From Paenibacillus_E oryzisoli_A (GTDB taxonomy: Bacteria > Bacillota > Bacilli > Paenibacillales > NBRC-103111): DNA of 64,000 nucleotides. This document shows positions 44,844-53,375 of this stretch, piece after piece. The number at the start of each line of letters is the position of its first letter. Position 1 is the first letter of the stretch. The stretch lies in NCBI RefSeq assembly GCF_050467285.1, contig NZ_JBCMUN010000017.1:1-64000 (forward strand), given 5' to 3'. A program made the position numbers and the translations under genes. The notes below the pieces were generated by a model. That model saw only the letters and a program-made list of their open reading frames with translations. It did not search any database and was not told the DNA's origin.

Positions 44844-45731
44844 TTAGGAGATCGATGCCTCGTAGATGGATTGAATGGTGCCAGCCAGCACCTCGTTGAA
44901 TTGCTCATCCGACTGTTGATCGGACAGGCCTTCCGCCAAGGCGCGCGAGAAGCTGGCAATCAGGCCGTGATTGCGAGCCAGCCGCTCATTGGCTTCTTCC
45001 CGCTCATATCCGCCGGACAGTGCGACTACGCGAGCAACATGCGGCTCGTCCATCAGTTCGCGATAGAGATTGTCTTCGCTTGGGATCGACAGTTTCAGCA
45101 TCACCGTCACGTCAGGTGCAAGAGCGGATAACTGTCCCAGAATTTCCTCCTTCAAGATGCGTTCCGATTCACTTTTATCCGCGCTGTGAATATCGACTTC
45201 GGGCTCGATGATCGGCACAAGTCCTGCAGCCCAAATTTGCTTGCCGATTTCAAACTGCTGCTCCACGACTTTCCGAATGCTATCCGGATTCGCCTCATAA
45301 ATGACGGAACGCATTTTTGTTCCGAAGACGCCGCGCTCCACTGCCCGCCGAAGCAGATCGTCCAGATCCGGCATCGGTTTTAGCAGCTGCACGCCGCCGT
45401 CTTTGTCCGCCAGTCCCTTGTCGACTTTCAGGAAAGGCACGATGCCTTTTTTCTCCCACAAATACTCTGCCGTAAACAGTCCGTCGATCTTCCGATCCAT
45501 CGTGTTCTCGAACAGAATAGCCCCTAGGATGTATTCGGAGTTAAACGCAGGGCTCTTGATAATGCGCGTCCTCATTGCGTGCACCATGGCAAACATCTCT
45601 TCATCGCCAGAATACCGACTCGGTTCGATGCCGTATTGCTGCAAAGCTTTCGGCGTACTCCCGCCACTTTGATCCAGTGCTGCGATAAAGCCTTGACCCT
45701 TGCGAATGCGTTCCAACTGCTTTTCGTTCAT
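44844..45731 (-). CDS. Fructose-bisphosphate aldolase, class I
   Basis: A 295-aa class I (Schiff-base) aldolase of the bacterial FdaB type. N-terminal GFIAALDQSGGSTPKAL and the lysine K213 in VMLKLSIPSEDN, which forms the imine with the substrate, are visible, as are ENTMDRKIDG and PIIEPEVDIH. It catalyses cleavage of fructose 1,6-bisphosphate to triose phosphates. It stands alone between two terminator-bounded units and is divergent from the LysR gene. Confidence 0.9.
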   Translation of the reverse strand: MNEKQLERIRKGQGFIAALDQSGGSTPKALQQYGIEPSRYSGDEEMFAMVHAMRTRIIKSPAFNSEYILGAILFENTMDRKIDGLFTAEYLWEKKGIVPFLKVDKGLADKDGGVQLLKPMPDLDDLLRRAVERGVFGTKMRSVIYEANPDSIRKVVEQQFEIGKQIWAAGLVPIIEPEVDIHSADKSESERILKEEILGQLSALAPDVTVMLKLSIPSEDNLYRELMDEPHVARVVALSGGYEREEANERLARNHGLIASFSRALAEGLSDQQSDEQFNEVLAGTIQSIYEASIS

Positions 45732-45920
45732 GTCGGAGCTCCTCTCTGAACTGCTTTTTCTTCATTGTACCTCTGCCGGGCAAGCATCGCAAATGTGCAG
45801 GATAGCCCGGTGGATTCACGGCAGTTCATACATCTTTAGCACCCTGACGCGACCATCTTGCGGGAAACGGGAGATCGTGGTAAAGTGTTTGGAACTTGAG
45901 GATGGAGCGGGGGAAAGCCG

Positions 45921-46793
45921 GTGGAATTAACGTATTTAAAAACCTTTCGCGAGGTTGCAAAATGGAGAAGCCTCACCAAAGCCGCGGAGACGCTGGGTTA
46001 CGCTCAGTCCAGTGTGACAACGCAAATTCAGAAGCTGGAAGAATCTTACGGCGCGGTCTTGATCGAACGATTCGGGAGAACCATGAAGCTGACGATGGCC
46101 GGCGAGGCGCTGCTGCAATACGCGAACGACATCAATCGCCTGCACGAAGAATCCAAAGAAGTCGTAGCCAGGCAGTCCAAGGGAACCCTTTCAATCGGCA
46201 CGATCGAAACGCTGGCTTCGTTTTTTCTGCCGCCGTTTCTGCAGGCGTACCGCGGCACTTACCCCGATGTTCATGTCATGATTCAGCCTGGGAACGAGCC
46301 CTACATCATCGAGTCGGTCAAAAATGGGACGCTGGATGTCGGCATTATTCTGGATCCTCCGTTTCGCGATCCGGAGCTTGAATGCGTCATGCTGAGGGAG
46401 GAGCCGCTGGTTATCGTTGCGAGTCCCGATCATCGATTCGCCGGACAGAGCGAAGTTCGCGCCGAAGATTTGGCGCATGAATCCTTGATTTTGACGGAAG
46501 ACGGATGTACGTACCGCGCTATGCTACTTAAAGTTTTGAAGGAGCAGCAAGTCAGTTGCAAGCTTTCTTACGAATTCGGCAACCTGGAAACGATCAAGCA
46601 ATGCGTCAATTATGGGCTCGGCGTTGCGCTGCTGCCCCGGATTACGGTGGCCGAGGAAATTCGCAAAGGGCAGGTCGCGGCGATTCCTTTTCAGCATCCC
46701 GACTGCCAGTTCTACACCCAACTCATTTACGCAAAGAAAAAATGGAAACCGAAAGCTTTTCTCGGATTCATCGAGCTGGTTAGCGGTACTTAG
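45921..46793 (+). CDS. LysR-family transcriptional regulator
   Basis: A 290-aa regulator. The N-terminal winged HTH reads YLKTFREVAKWRSLTKAAETLGYAQSSVTTQIQKLE; the remainder is a two-lobed effector domain (LSIGTIETLASFFLPPFLQ, then PDCQFYTQLIYAKKKW near the C terminus). Start GTG 45921 with GGGGAAAG upstream. Divergent from the aldolase gene and followed on the same strand by the rhodanese gene after 124 bp; either could be its target. Confidence 0.9.
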   Translation: MELTYLKTFREVAKWRSLTKAAETLGYAQSSVTTQIQKLEESYGAVLIERFGRTMKLTMAGEALLQYANDINRLHEESKEVVARQSKGTLSIGTIETLASFFLPPFLQAYRGTYPDVHVMIQPGNEPYIIESVKNGTLDVGIILDPPFRDPELECVMLREEPLVIVASPDHRFAGQSEVRAEDLAHESLILTEDGCTYRAMLLKVLKEQQVSCKLSYEFGNLETIKQCVNYGLGVALLPRITVAEEIRKGQVAAIPFQHPDCQFYTQLIYAKKKWKPKAFLGFIELVSGT

Positions 46794-46917
46794 GGGAGCT
46801 GTAGTATCAAAATTATTGAAGTTTGCTATTGAAAACTACCGATAACTCCAGTTTCGCGGACTGTGCTACAGTGAACTCAAGCCATTCACGACAGTCCAAT
46901 TAACTGGAGGTAATTCT

Positions 46918-47355
46918 ATGACTATAACAACGCGCCAATCGCTCGTCCTTGAGACCCCGTTCGCCTCGCCTGAACACACGCATCGCCATTATATGAACAA
47001 GCTTTCCGTTGAGACCGACGTCGCCGATGTCCGTTTTGACATGCAGCATGGTCTGGACGACTTCTTGCTGATCGATGTGCGCAGCGCCAAAGCGTATGAG
47101 GAATGTCATATTCCGGGAGCAATTAACCTGCCGTCCAACCTGATCAGCGCGGAAACAACCGCGGCTTTCTCGACAAGCAAGGCCATCGTCGTCTACTGCT
47201 GGGGACCCGCTTGCAATGGCGGCACCAAAGGCGCAGCCCGCCTTTCCGGCCTTGGCTTCATGGTCAAGGAGATGCTCGGCGGCATCGAATACTGGCGGAG
47301 GGAAGGGCACCCCGTTGAGGGAACGCTGGGGGAGTCGGCTCCTTTGGTGGGGTAG
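46918..47355 (+). CDS. Rhodanese-domain sulfurtransferase-like protein
   Basis: A single-domain rhodanese of 145 aa. DDFLLIDVRSAKAYEECHIPGAINLP is the usual start of the fold. The active-site loop is YCWGPACNGGTK, with the first cysteine in the catalytic position and a second cysteine in the loop. The N-terminal 40 residues are a less conserved lead-in. Start ATG 46918 after GGAGG. Probably moves sulfur from a small donor; partner unknown. The upstream LysR gene may regulate it. Confidence 0.85.
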   Translation: MTITTRQSLVLETPFASPEHTHRHYMNKLSVETDVADVRFDMQHGLDDFLLIDVRSAKAYEECHIPGAINLPSNLISAETTAAFSTSKAIVVYCWGPACNGGTKGAARLSGLGFMVKEMLGGIEYWRREGHPVEGTLGESAPLVG

Positions 47356-47477
47356 TAGCATGGGCATGCGTGCCATGCCAGATAAAGATCTGATTATGCC
47401 GCCCTTTTGAAGCTGGCTGTGTTCGCAGATAGGCATGGAGCTGCTTCGTGGAGGTGCGCCAAGCTGCGAGTCGTGCG

Positions 47478-47660
47478 TAACGGTTGCCAGTGAGCTTATT
47501 TCTCCAAAATGGCGGCAATCCGGCTCATAACGGTTGCAGCAGCGGCTATTTGCCTTGGAAAAGCAGATATTGCTTGGATTTTATGCAGATAAGCCCTATG
47601 GCAACCGCTACAGCTTGAAATGGCGCATTTTGAGGCAAATAAGCGCTAGGGCAACCATTA
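47478..47660. repeat. Four-unit intergenic element, family B copy 1
   Basis: Two direct units starting TAACGGTTGC (47478 and 47528, step 50) face two inverted units ending CAACCGCTA and CAACCATTA (47610 and 47660, step 50). Unit centres are thus 50, 59 and 50 bp apart and the whole element is a large imperfect inverted repeat; linkers such as CCAAAATGGCG also mirror. It occupies the 438-bp gap between the rhodanese and PhyH genes, which otherwise holds one hairpin. Confidence 0.8.
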
Positions 47661-47735
47661 GCCAAGACTGGGCGCTGTTCCACTGGCCAGCAGGCTCAAA
47701 CCTTATAGCGCACGCCCCCCATTCCTCCAACGTAC

Positions 47736-47774
47736 GAACGTCCCGTCTCCATGCTGCCATGGACCGGGACGTTC
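47736..47774. terminator. Hairpin between converging rhodanese and PhyH genes
   Basis: GAACGTCCCG (47736-47745) pairs with CGGGACGTTC (47765-47774), with a smaller TCCAT/ATGGA stem inside. No T run on either side, so it may be a weak or Rho-assisted terminator. Confidence 0.45.
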
Positions 47775-47793
47775 TCGTCATCTGACACGGATT

Positions 47794-48561
47794 TTACAGA
47801 AAATAATACTCACTTGCATCCTTGCCTGCGAGCGCATACCGCTTGTAGTGCTGATAGTGCGCCTTGTACAGTTCCCCGTCCTTCGCCGGCGAATAGGTCA
47901 GGAACAGCTGCTTGCGGCTGCGGTCGGACGTGTTCGCTCCACTTTGGTGCGGCGCGAAGGAGTGAAAAATAATGATGTCGCCCGGATTGGTCTCGACGAT
48001 TTCCCCCGTAGACGGGTCGATTTCGGCAATCTCCTCTGCATTCATATTGCGCAGCTCGCCCGGTGTGGAACGGAGACGATCATGATAGCCAGGGAACAAC
48101 TCCAACCCGCCGTTAACCACCGTTGCACCGTCAATCGCCACCATCACGGAAATCAGCCCCTCGATCGGGAAGCCCTGCCACCATGAAGCGTCCTGGTGCA
48201 TGCTGTAGCCTTTTGCTCCGGGCAGCTTGAAGATCAGCTTATCTTTGAACAGCTTCGGCTCATCCAGGTAAATGTCCCGCAGCGGGGACAAAATGCGCTC
48301 ATCCTTAACCAAATCCGCAAATACAGCGGAAATGTCATGTACGGGATCGAGGCGCTCAATGGCGATCGAGCCGTCGGTATAGCCTTTGTGTCCGGCGCGA
48401 ACATTGCGCGGTGTCGTGTACGCCTCCAAGGTGAGCAGCTTGTCGCACTCCGCTTGCAGCACGCGCGCCTCCTGCTCGCTGAATACATTCCGCAGCACCA
48501 GATAGCCCTTCTGTTTGTAGCTCTCCAATTGCTCGTAAGACAGGATATTGATTTTTTGCAT
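47794..48561 (-). CDS. Phytanoyl-CoA dioxygenase (PhyH) family protein
   Basis: A non-heme iron, 2-oxoglutarate-dependent oxygenase of about 255 aa. The metal triad is visible: HQDASWWQG (His-x-Asp) and the distal histidine in FHSFAPHQSGANTS. GYLVLRNVFSEQEARVLQAECD is the typical N-terminal part. The substrate of such proteins in Paenibacillus glycan loci is generally unknown. Start ATG 48561 with AAGGAG 9 nt upstream; ATG 48567 is closer. Divergent from an AraC regulator, which may control it. Confidence 0.82.
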   Translation of the reverse strand: MQKINILSYEQLESYKQKGYLVLRNVFSEQEARVLQAECDKLLTLEAYTTPRNVRAGHKGYTDGSIAIERLDPVHDISAVFADLVKDERILSPLRDIYLDEPKLFKDKLIFKLPGAKGYSMHQDASWWQGFPIEGLISVMVAIDGATVVNGGLELFPGYHDRLRSTPGELRNMNAEEIAEIDPSTGEIVETNPGDIIIFHSFAPHQSGANTSDRSRKQLFLTYSPAKDGELYKAHYQHYKRYALAGKDASEYYFL

Positions 48562-48697
48562 ATTCATCTTCTCCTTCACTTTTTTGATTATCGCGCCTTT
48601 CATGATTATCATATTACGCGGACTTCTTTACTTTTCACATGCACCGTCTTATGATAATTCATATACTTTTTTGCGAAATCAAAAAGGAGGATTCCAC

Positions 48698-49477
48698 ATG
48701 CCGAATGTCGCGATCTGCCGAAGTTATTTTAGCGGAGTTCGAACGTCATTTAACCTCGAAGAGGACCTATACAAGAACTGGGTGCTGCTCGCTGCGCAGT
48801 CCGGAAGCTTCAGCTTTCAGCTGGGGGCCGGTGAGGCAGCGGACACCAAACTGATCAAAGCCGGAGAGCTCGTCCTCTGCCCGCCGGGCACGCCGCTCAA
48901 GCGCTGGGTCGTTGACCCGTTGACGTTTATTTTTATCGAATTCACCTCCGATAGTCCCTATCCCACCGGCAAAATCACGGTCAAAGACGTGCAGCGCCTC
49001 ACCTCGACCTTCACTTATATGCGACAGGTGTCACTGAACAATCAAGCGGATCCCTCGCACGCGGATTACATGAATCACCTGCTGCAAGATCTGCTCCGCA
49101 TGATCGATTGGGAACGCAAGCTGGCAGGCCAAACGATTCCGCGCGACCAGCTTGATCCCATCAGCCAGCGAGCCCTGGCCTATCTCGATCTCCACGCGTT
49201 CGATGAGTCGCTCAACTTGCAGCACCTTGCCCAGGAGCTCGGACTCAGCGCTTCTCAGCTCACACGGCGTTTCCAGGATGCCTACAAGCTGTCGCCCATC
49301 GCGTACGTCACGACGATTCGCCTGCGCAAAGCGTGCGCGCTGCTCGTGGAAACCGACGACACGCTGGAAGCGATTGCGGAGCAGTGCGGGTACCAGAACG
49401 CATTTTATTTTAGCCGCATGTTCAAAAAGAAACAGCAAATAAGCCCCTCGACGTATCGAAGGACTTATCGGATTTAA
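48698..49477 (+). CDS. AraC-family transcriptional regulator
   Basis: A 259-aa regulator with a short cupin-like sensor (GSFSFQLGAGEAADTKLIKAGELVLCPPGTPL) and C-terminal AraC HTH pair (LQHLAQELGLSASQLTRRFQDAYKLSPIAYV and LEAIAEQCGYQNAFYFSRMFKKKQQISPSTYRR). Start ATG 48698 after AAGGAGG. Its stop codon overlaps that of the heparinase-like gene in convergent orientation. Position between PhyH and the lyase operon makes both candidate targets. Confidence 0.88.
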   Translation: MPNVAICRSYFSGVRTSFNLEEDLYKNWVLLAAQSGSFSFQLGAGEAADTKLIKAGELVLCPPGTPLKRWVVDPLTFIFIEFTSDSPYPTGKITVKDVQRLTSTFTYMRQVSLNNQADPSHADYMNHLLQDLLRMIDWERKLAGQTIPRDQLDPISQRALAYLDLHAFDESLNLQHLAQELGLSASQLTRRFQDAYKLSPIAYVTTIRLRKACALLVETDDTLEAIAEQCGYQNAFYFSRMFKKKQQISPSTYRRTYRI

Positions 49478-51525
49478 CCGGAAACGACGTGGAGTCCGCT
49501 CGTTTCCGACCATTGTATAGAAGTCGATCTGCCTGGCATGCTCACTTCAAGAAGATCCTCTTCCAGTGCGAGCCTCGCTGGCGCAGCCTCTGCCCGGTAC
49601 ACGTGCACGAACCGGGCACGCCGCCCCCGCTCACGGTGCACAATCGCCGTCAGCGGCACACTCGGATCCACCGAGTGCCCCGGCGTCTGCACCGTCACGA
49701 GCTCCTGCCCCGGCATCACCCATGCCGTGTGCCACACCGCCTCGCCGCCCGGGAGCGAGTAGCGGGCGGCCACCTGCCCTGCCTCGGGCGCGAAGCTCCC
49801 GGTGACCGGCAAGGTCAGTTCACTTTCGCCGAGGGGTACCGAGATTGAGACTTGCCCCTCCTCCCGCAGCTGCCCCGAAATCGGCGGCACAAGCGGATGC
49901 AGCCACCATTCGACCTGAGCCTCGTCCTCCAGCGTAACTTCAAACCAATCCAGCAGCCAATCCGCCGTCAAAAGCAGATGACGATCCAATCGGCAGCCGG
50001 CCAAAGCCGGATAGGCTCCCTCCGATTGCAGCCATACATACGTGCTCTCCTCGCCGCACGTAAACTGAACGCAGCGCCCCGTATGCTCCGCCTGCGACTG
50101 TCCATTCAGCGAGATGGTGTTGTGACACGCCGTTTCTCCATACCAGGGCCGCAGCGAGGAACCGTACGGCGTCACGCCCTGATCCGGCGCCAGCATGCCG
50201 GCGGCATGCAGCAGCGACACATGCAGCTTGTCGCGATGCCCGTGCGCGCCGCCATGCTCGCCGAAATCCGCGAGAAACGCGAGCGGATTCGCCTCATGCC
50301 GGCCTAGCACAAAGCCGGATTCGGCCAGCAGCTTGGAGCTGCGCACGCTGCCAACTGGCGACAGCGACGCCAGTTCGGCGCCATCCCCACACAGCAGCGC
50401 CTCCAAGCCCGTTCGCGAGCCTGCCCCCGCGCCCAGCTGCCGGTACGCCTCCCGCAGCACCGGCGCCAGCTCGCGCATGCCGTAACGCGCCAGCCCCTGC
50501 TCGGCGACCTCGGCGATCTCGCGCGCATACGGCCGGCGCTCCATCGGCCCGTCATGCAGCGCCGGCAGCACGCCCTGGTCGTCGGCCAGCTCCACCAGCA
50601 GCGACAGCATGCCCCGCAGCGACTGGCCCTGCGCGCCGACAGCTTCGTATAGCGAGACGCCGCAGCGCTCCGCCATCTCGGCGAAGATCAAGTACGCCCG
50701 CAGCACGAATACATGGTAGTAGGTCGTGCCTTCGAATTCAAATTGATCCGGCTTCACCCCGATCGACAAGTGGTGAACAAAACCACCTTCGTCATCGATC
50801 AAACCACTCAACTTCTCCCGCTCCCCCTGCGCCGCATACACACAGGCGAGAGCGGCGTTCAGCCATGCCGTGTAATTGTTCTCCGGGTTCCTTCGCTCAT
50901 GGATGAGAATATGCCGATAAGCCGACATGCTTCCCGCCATAAGCTCGAAAAACACCGCCAGCTTCTCCCTCTCCTCTTCCGCGAACGCAACGCCCTCATC
51001 GCTAAGCAGCAAATAAGCTCTGATCAAAGTCGTCGCCCAAATCGCTTCCGTCAGCGCCTGATGGAACGCCCGCCCTTTCAGCATCCAAGGCTGGGCATCC
51101 GGATGAACCGGATACAGCGGGTACTGTGCCGCATAGTCGACGATGAGCTTTTTACTGAGCTCGGCGTAACTCGAAACCTCAACCGTCCCGCCAAAGGCCG
51201 CATACACCGCTGCCGCCTGAAGCGCCACCCGCGCAAGCTGCTGATGCTTAAAAACAAGCCACGCCCCCCGGTAAGCCGCTCCCTCGACAATGCAGCCGTG
51301 AGGACAGCGATACGTCTCGGCATCTGCTTCCATCTCATCGAACAAGAGTTCCGTATGATGCGTCTCACACACGTATTGATGCCACCAGCCGCCGGGCTCG
51401 AGCGGGATGCGCAAGCTGCCCGCAGCGGCCAGCCTGTCGACTTCCGCTTGCAGCTCCGCCGCGATCCCGTGCGCCCAGGGCAGCTGATCCACTTTCATAC
51501 GGACTCTTCTCCCCGCGTCCTTCAT
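49474..51525 (-). CDS. Heparinase II/III-family protein (oligouronate lyase candidate)
   Basis: A 683-aa protein of the heparinase II/III class: an alpha/alpha-toroid N-terminal half and a beta-sandwich C-terminal half starting near the motif FGEHGGAHGHRDKLHVSL, which carries the conserved histidines. RNPENNYTAWLNAAL holds the asparagine pair seen in alginate and heparin lyases. No signal peptide, so it probably degrades imported oligosaccharides. Its ATG overlaps the SDR stop by 4 bp; ATG 51498, with GGGGAGAAG upstream, is an alternative start. The preceding PL6 lyase suggests an oligo-alginate or dermatan-type substrate. Confidence 0.8.
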   Translation of the reverse strand: MKDAGRRVRMKVDQLPWAHGIAAELQAEVDRLAAAGSLRIPLEPGGWWHQYVCETHHTELLFDEMEADAETYRCPHGCIVEGAAYRGAWLVFKHQQLARVALQAAAVYAAFGGTVEVSSYAELSKKLIVDYAAQYPLYPVHPDAQPWMLKGRAFHQALTEAIWATTLIRAYLLLSDEGVAFAEEEREKLAVFFELMAGSMSAYRHILIHERRNPENNYTAWLNAALACVYAAQGEREKLSGLIDDEGGFVHHLSIGVKPDQFEFEGTTYYHVFVLRAYLIFAEMAERCGVSLYEAVGAQGQSLRGMLSLLVELADDQGVLPALHDGPMERRPYAREIAEVAEQGLARYGMRELAPVLREAYRQLGAGAGSRTGLEALLCGDGAELASLSPVGSVRSSKLLAESGFVLGRHEANPLAFLADFGEHGGAHGHRDKLHVSLLHAAGMLAPDQGVTPYGSSLRPWYGETACHNTISLNGQSQAEHTGRCVQFTCGEESTYVWLQSEGAYPALAGCRLDRHLLLTADWLLDWFEVTLEDEAQVEWWLHPLVPPISGQLREEGQVSISVPLGESELTLPVTGSFAPEAGQVAARYSLPGGEAVWHTAWVMPGQELVTVQTPGHSVDPSVPLTAIVHRERGRRARFVHVYRAEAAPARLALEEDLLEVSMPGRSTSIQWSETSGLHVVSG

Positions 51526-52292
51526 CGCATCATCATCCCGCCGTTGACCTCAATCGTTTCGCCGGTGAGATACGAAGCCAGATCGGAAGCCAGATACAGC
51601 ACTGCCCCCGCCACATCCTCCGGCGTTCCTTCACGCTGAAGCGGGATGCCCTGCACCGTCGCCTGACGCGCGCTATCCGTCGTAAACGTCGCGTGGAACA
51701 TCGTCTGGCCGATAAAGCCCGGCGAGACGAGATTCACCGTAATGCCGCCCGCTGCAACCTCTTTGGCCAGCCCTTTCGAATACGCCGTAACCGCCGCTTT
51801 GCTCGCCGCGTACACGCTGGAACCCGGACCGCCGCCGTTATGCGCCGCAACGGACGACATGTTAATAATGCGGCCATAGCCTTTGGCGCGCATGCCGGAA
51901 AGTACGCTTTTGCACATAAAAACCGTGCTCTTCAGATTCACATCCATGATGCGCGCGTACAGCTCCTCCGTCATCTCCGCGTTCGCTGCGCGCTGCACCA
52001 AATGCCCCGCATTGTTGACGAGAATATCGACGGTGCCGCCAAACGCCCGCTCCACTTCCTGTACCAGACGCACGATCTGAGCCGTATCCGTCACATCGGC
52101 CTGCACGAGAATCGCTTCCCCGCCTGCCGCGCGAATTTCCGCAACTGTCTCTTCTCCCTGCGCGACATTGCGCAAGCAGTTCACGCCAACCTTGGCCCCA
52201 TGCGCCGCAAGCAGCAGCGCGATCGCTTTGCCGATTCCGGCGTTCGAACCTGTGACTATCGCAATTTTTCCATCCAGATTGATACTTGTCAT
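51522..52292 (-). CDS. Short-chain dehydrogenase/reductase
   Basis: A 256-aa classical SDR. The cofactor motif is TGSNAGIGKAIA, the NNAG stretch is present, and the catalytic Ser-Tyr-x-x-x-Lys is seen in INMSSVAAHNGG and SVYAASKAAV. FabG-like in sequence, so substrate is open. Between an esterase and a lyase gene with 4-bp overlaps on both sides, it may reduce the unsaturated uronate (DEH) released by the lyases; this is inference. Confidence 0.88.
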   Translation of the reverse strand: MTSINLDGKIAIVTGSNAGIGKAIALLLAAHGAKVGVNCLRNVAQGEETVAEIRAAGGEAILVQADVTDTAQIVRLVQEVERAFGGTVDILVNNAGHLVQRAANAEMTEELYARIMDVNLKSTVFMCKSVLSGMRAKGYGRIINMSSVAAHNGGGPGSSVYAASKAAVTAYSKGLAKEVAAGGITVNLVSPGFIGQTMFHATFTTDSARQATVQGIPLQREGTPEDVAGAVLYLASDLASYLTGETIEVNGGMMMR

Positions 52293-53356
52293 TTGTTTTC
52301 GTCCTCCTCTATCTTAGCCATTCGTAATCGCTCTACTTCAGGCTGCAGAAGACAAGCCAGCTGCTCGCCCATCCGCGTATGCCCATATTCCGAGGGATGA
52401 ATGAGGTCCGTTGTCAGCGAAGTAAAATCCGTCATAATCTCCCGCCCATCCAGCAAGATCAGCTTCTCATGCCGCTTCGTCTCCCAGTACCTCTTCAGCA
52501 CATCGTTGAAAGCCAGCTCCGCCACCGCGTAGGGATGTGAAGTATCGAAGAAATGCGTCGCCCGATTCGGATAAATCGTCGTCACAAAAATCGGTTTGGC
52601 CGGATGCCGCTGGGTCATCCCATCCAGCATGAGGTTCACACGCCGCTCGAATTCCTCCACTGGCACGACAGCCCGCATATTAACGCCAAGCTCCAGATAA
52701 GCAAAATCCCAATCATCCCGCGCTGCAAAATGGCGAGCAACCTCAGGCTCGCAGAAGCAGGAGCCGCTGAGCCCCATGTTCAGCACATCAACGCCGAGTT
52801 GGCGTCCCGTCTGCTGCGCATAGCAGTTATAATGGCTGAGAGCGCCCACCCCGTGCGTAATCGAAGAGCCGTACGCCAACATCGTGAGCGAAGGCATTTC
52901 CTCCTTGCGCGGCGGCCTAATCCCATAGCCGAACGTATCAATATCCGCGACAACCGCGCTATACCGGTCAAAATACACCCGCCACACCTGCGGGGAAAAT
53001 GCCGCATTCGTCAGCAGCGCTGCCGGCACCTCCGCAAACCGGTCCGGCTGCTCCAGCTCCAGCGTTGTGTAGACGCCGGCTCTCAGCGTGTAGGCTGCGT
53101 GGAACAAATCGCCTTTGAAAACGAGCACTTGGCCGTCTTTCTCCTGCGCTGCCAGCGTCAAGCGAAACACGTTCGCGTCCGTCACGAAGCGCAGCTCACA
53201 GCCACTGGACTCGGCGGCTTTGGTCCGTCCTTTGTCCGTCAACGCCTCGCGCACTTCCCGCGGAAACCGCTGGAGCCTGCGCCCCGGCAGCAAGGCCCGT
53301 TCCTCGATCTCCGCCACATTATGAAAATAAACCTGATCCAGTATCGTTCTCTCCAT
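52289..53356 (-). CDS. Two-domain SGNH/GDSL esterase
   Basis: A 355-aa protein with an N-terminal beta-sandwich like that of acetyl-xylan-type carbohydrate esterases, then an SGNH domain: serine in AYGSSITHGVG, GLSGSC, LGVNM, and the Asp/His pair in TDLIHPSEYGH. No signal peptide. It probably removes acetyl groups from oligosaccharides. The stop overlaps the SDR start by 4 bp. Start ATG 53356, 19 bp after the PL6 gene. Confidence 0.8.
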   Translation of the reverse strand: MERTILDQVYFHNVAEIEERALLPGRRLQRFPREVREALTDKGRTKAAESSGCELRFVTDANVFRLTLAAQEKDGQVLVFKGDLFHAAYTLRAGVYTTLELEQPDRFAEVPAALLTNAAFSPQVWRVYFDRYSAVVADIDTFGYGIRPPRKEEMPSLTMLAYGSSITHGVGALSHYNCYAQQTGRQLGVDVLNMGLSGSCFCEPEVARHFAARDDWDFAYLELGVNMRAVVPVEEFERRVNLMLDGMTQRHPAKPIFVTTIYPNRATHFFDTSHPYAVAELAFNDVLKRYWETKRHEKLILLDGREIMTDFTSLTTDLIHPSEYGHTRMGEQLACLLQPEVERLRMAKIEEDENK

Positions 53357-53375
53357 CCCTTTCTATCAGCTCCCT

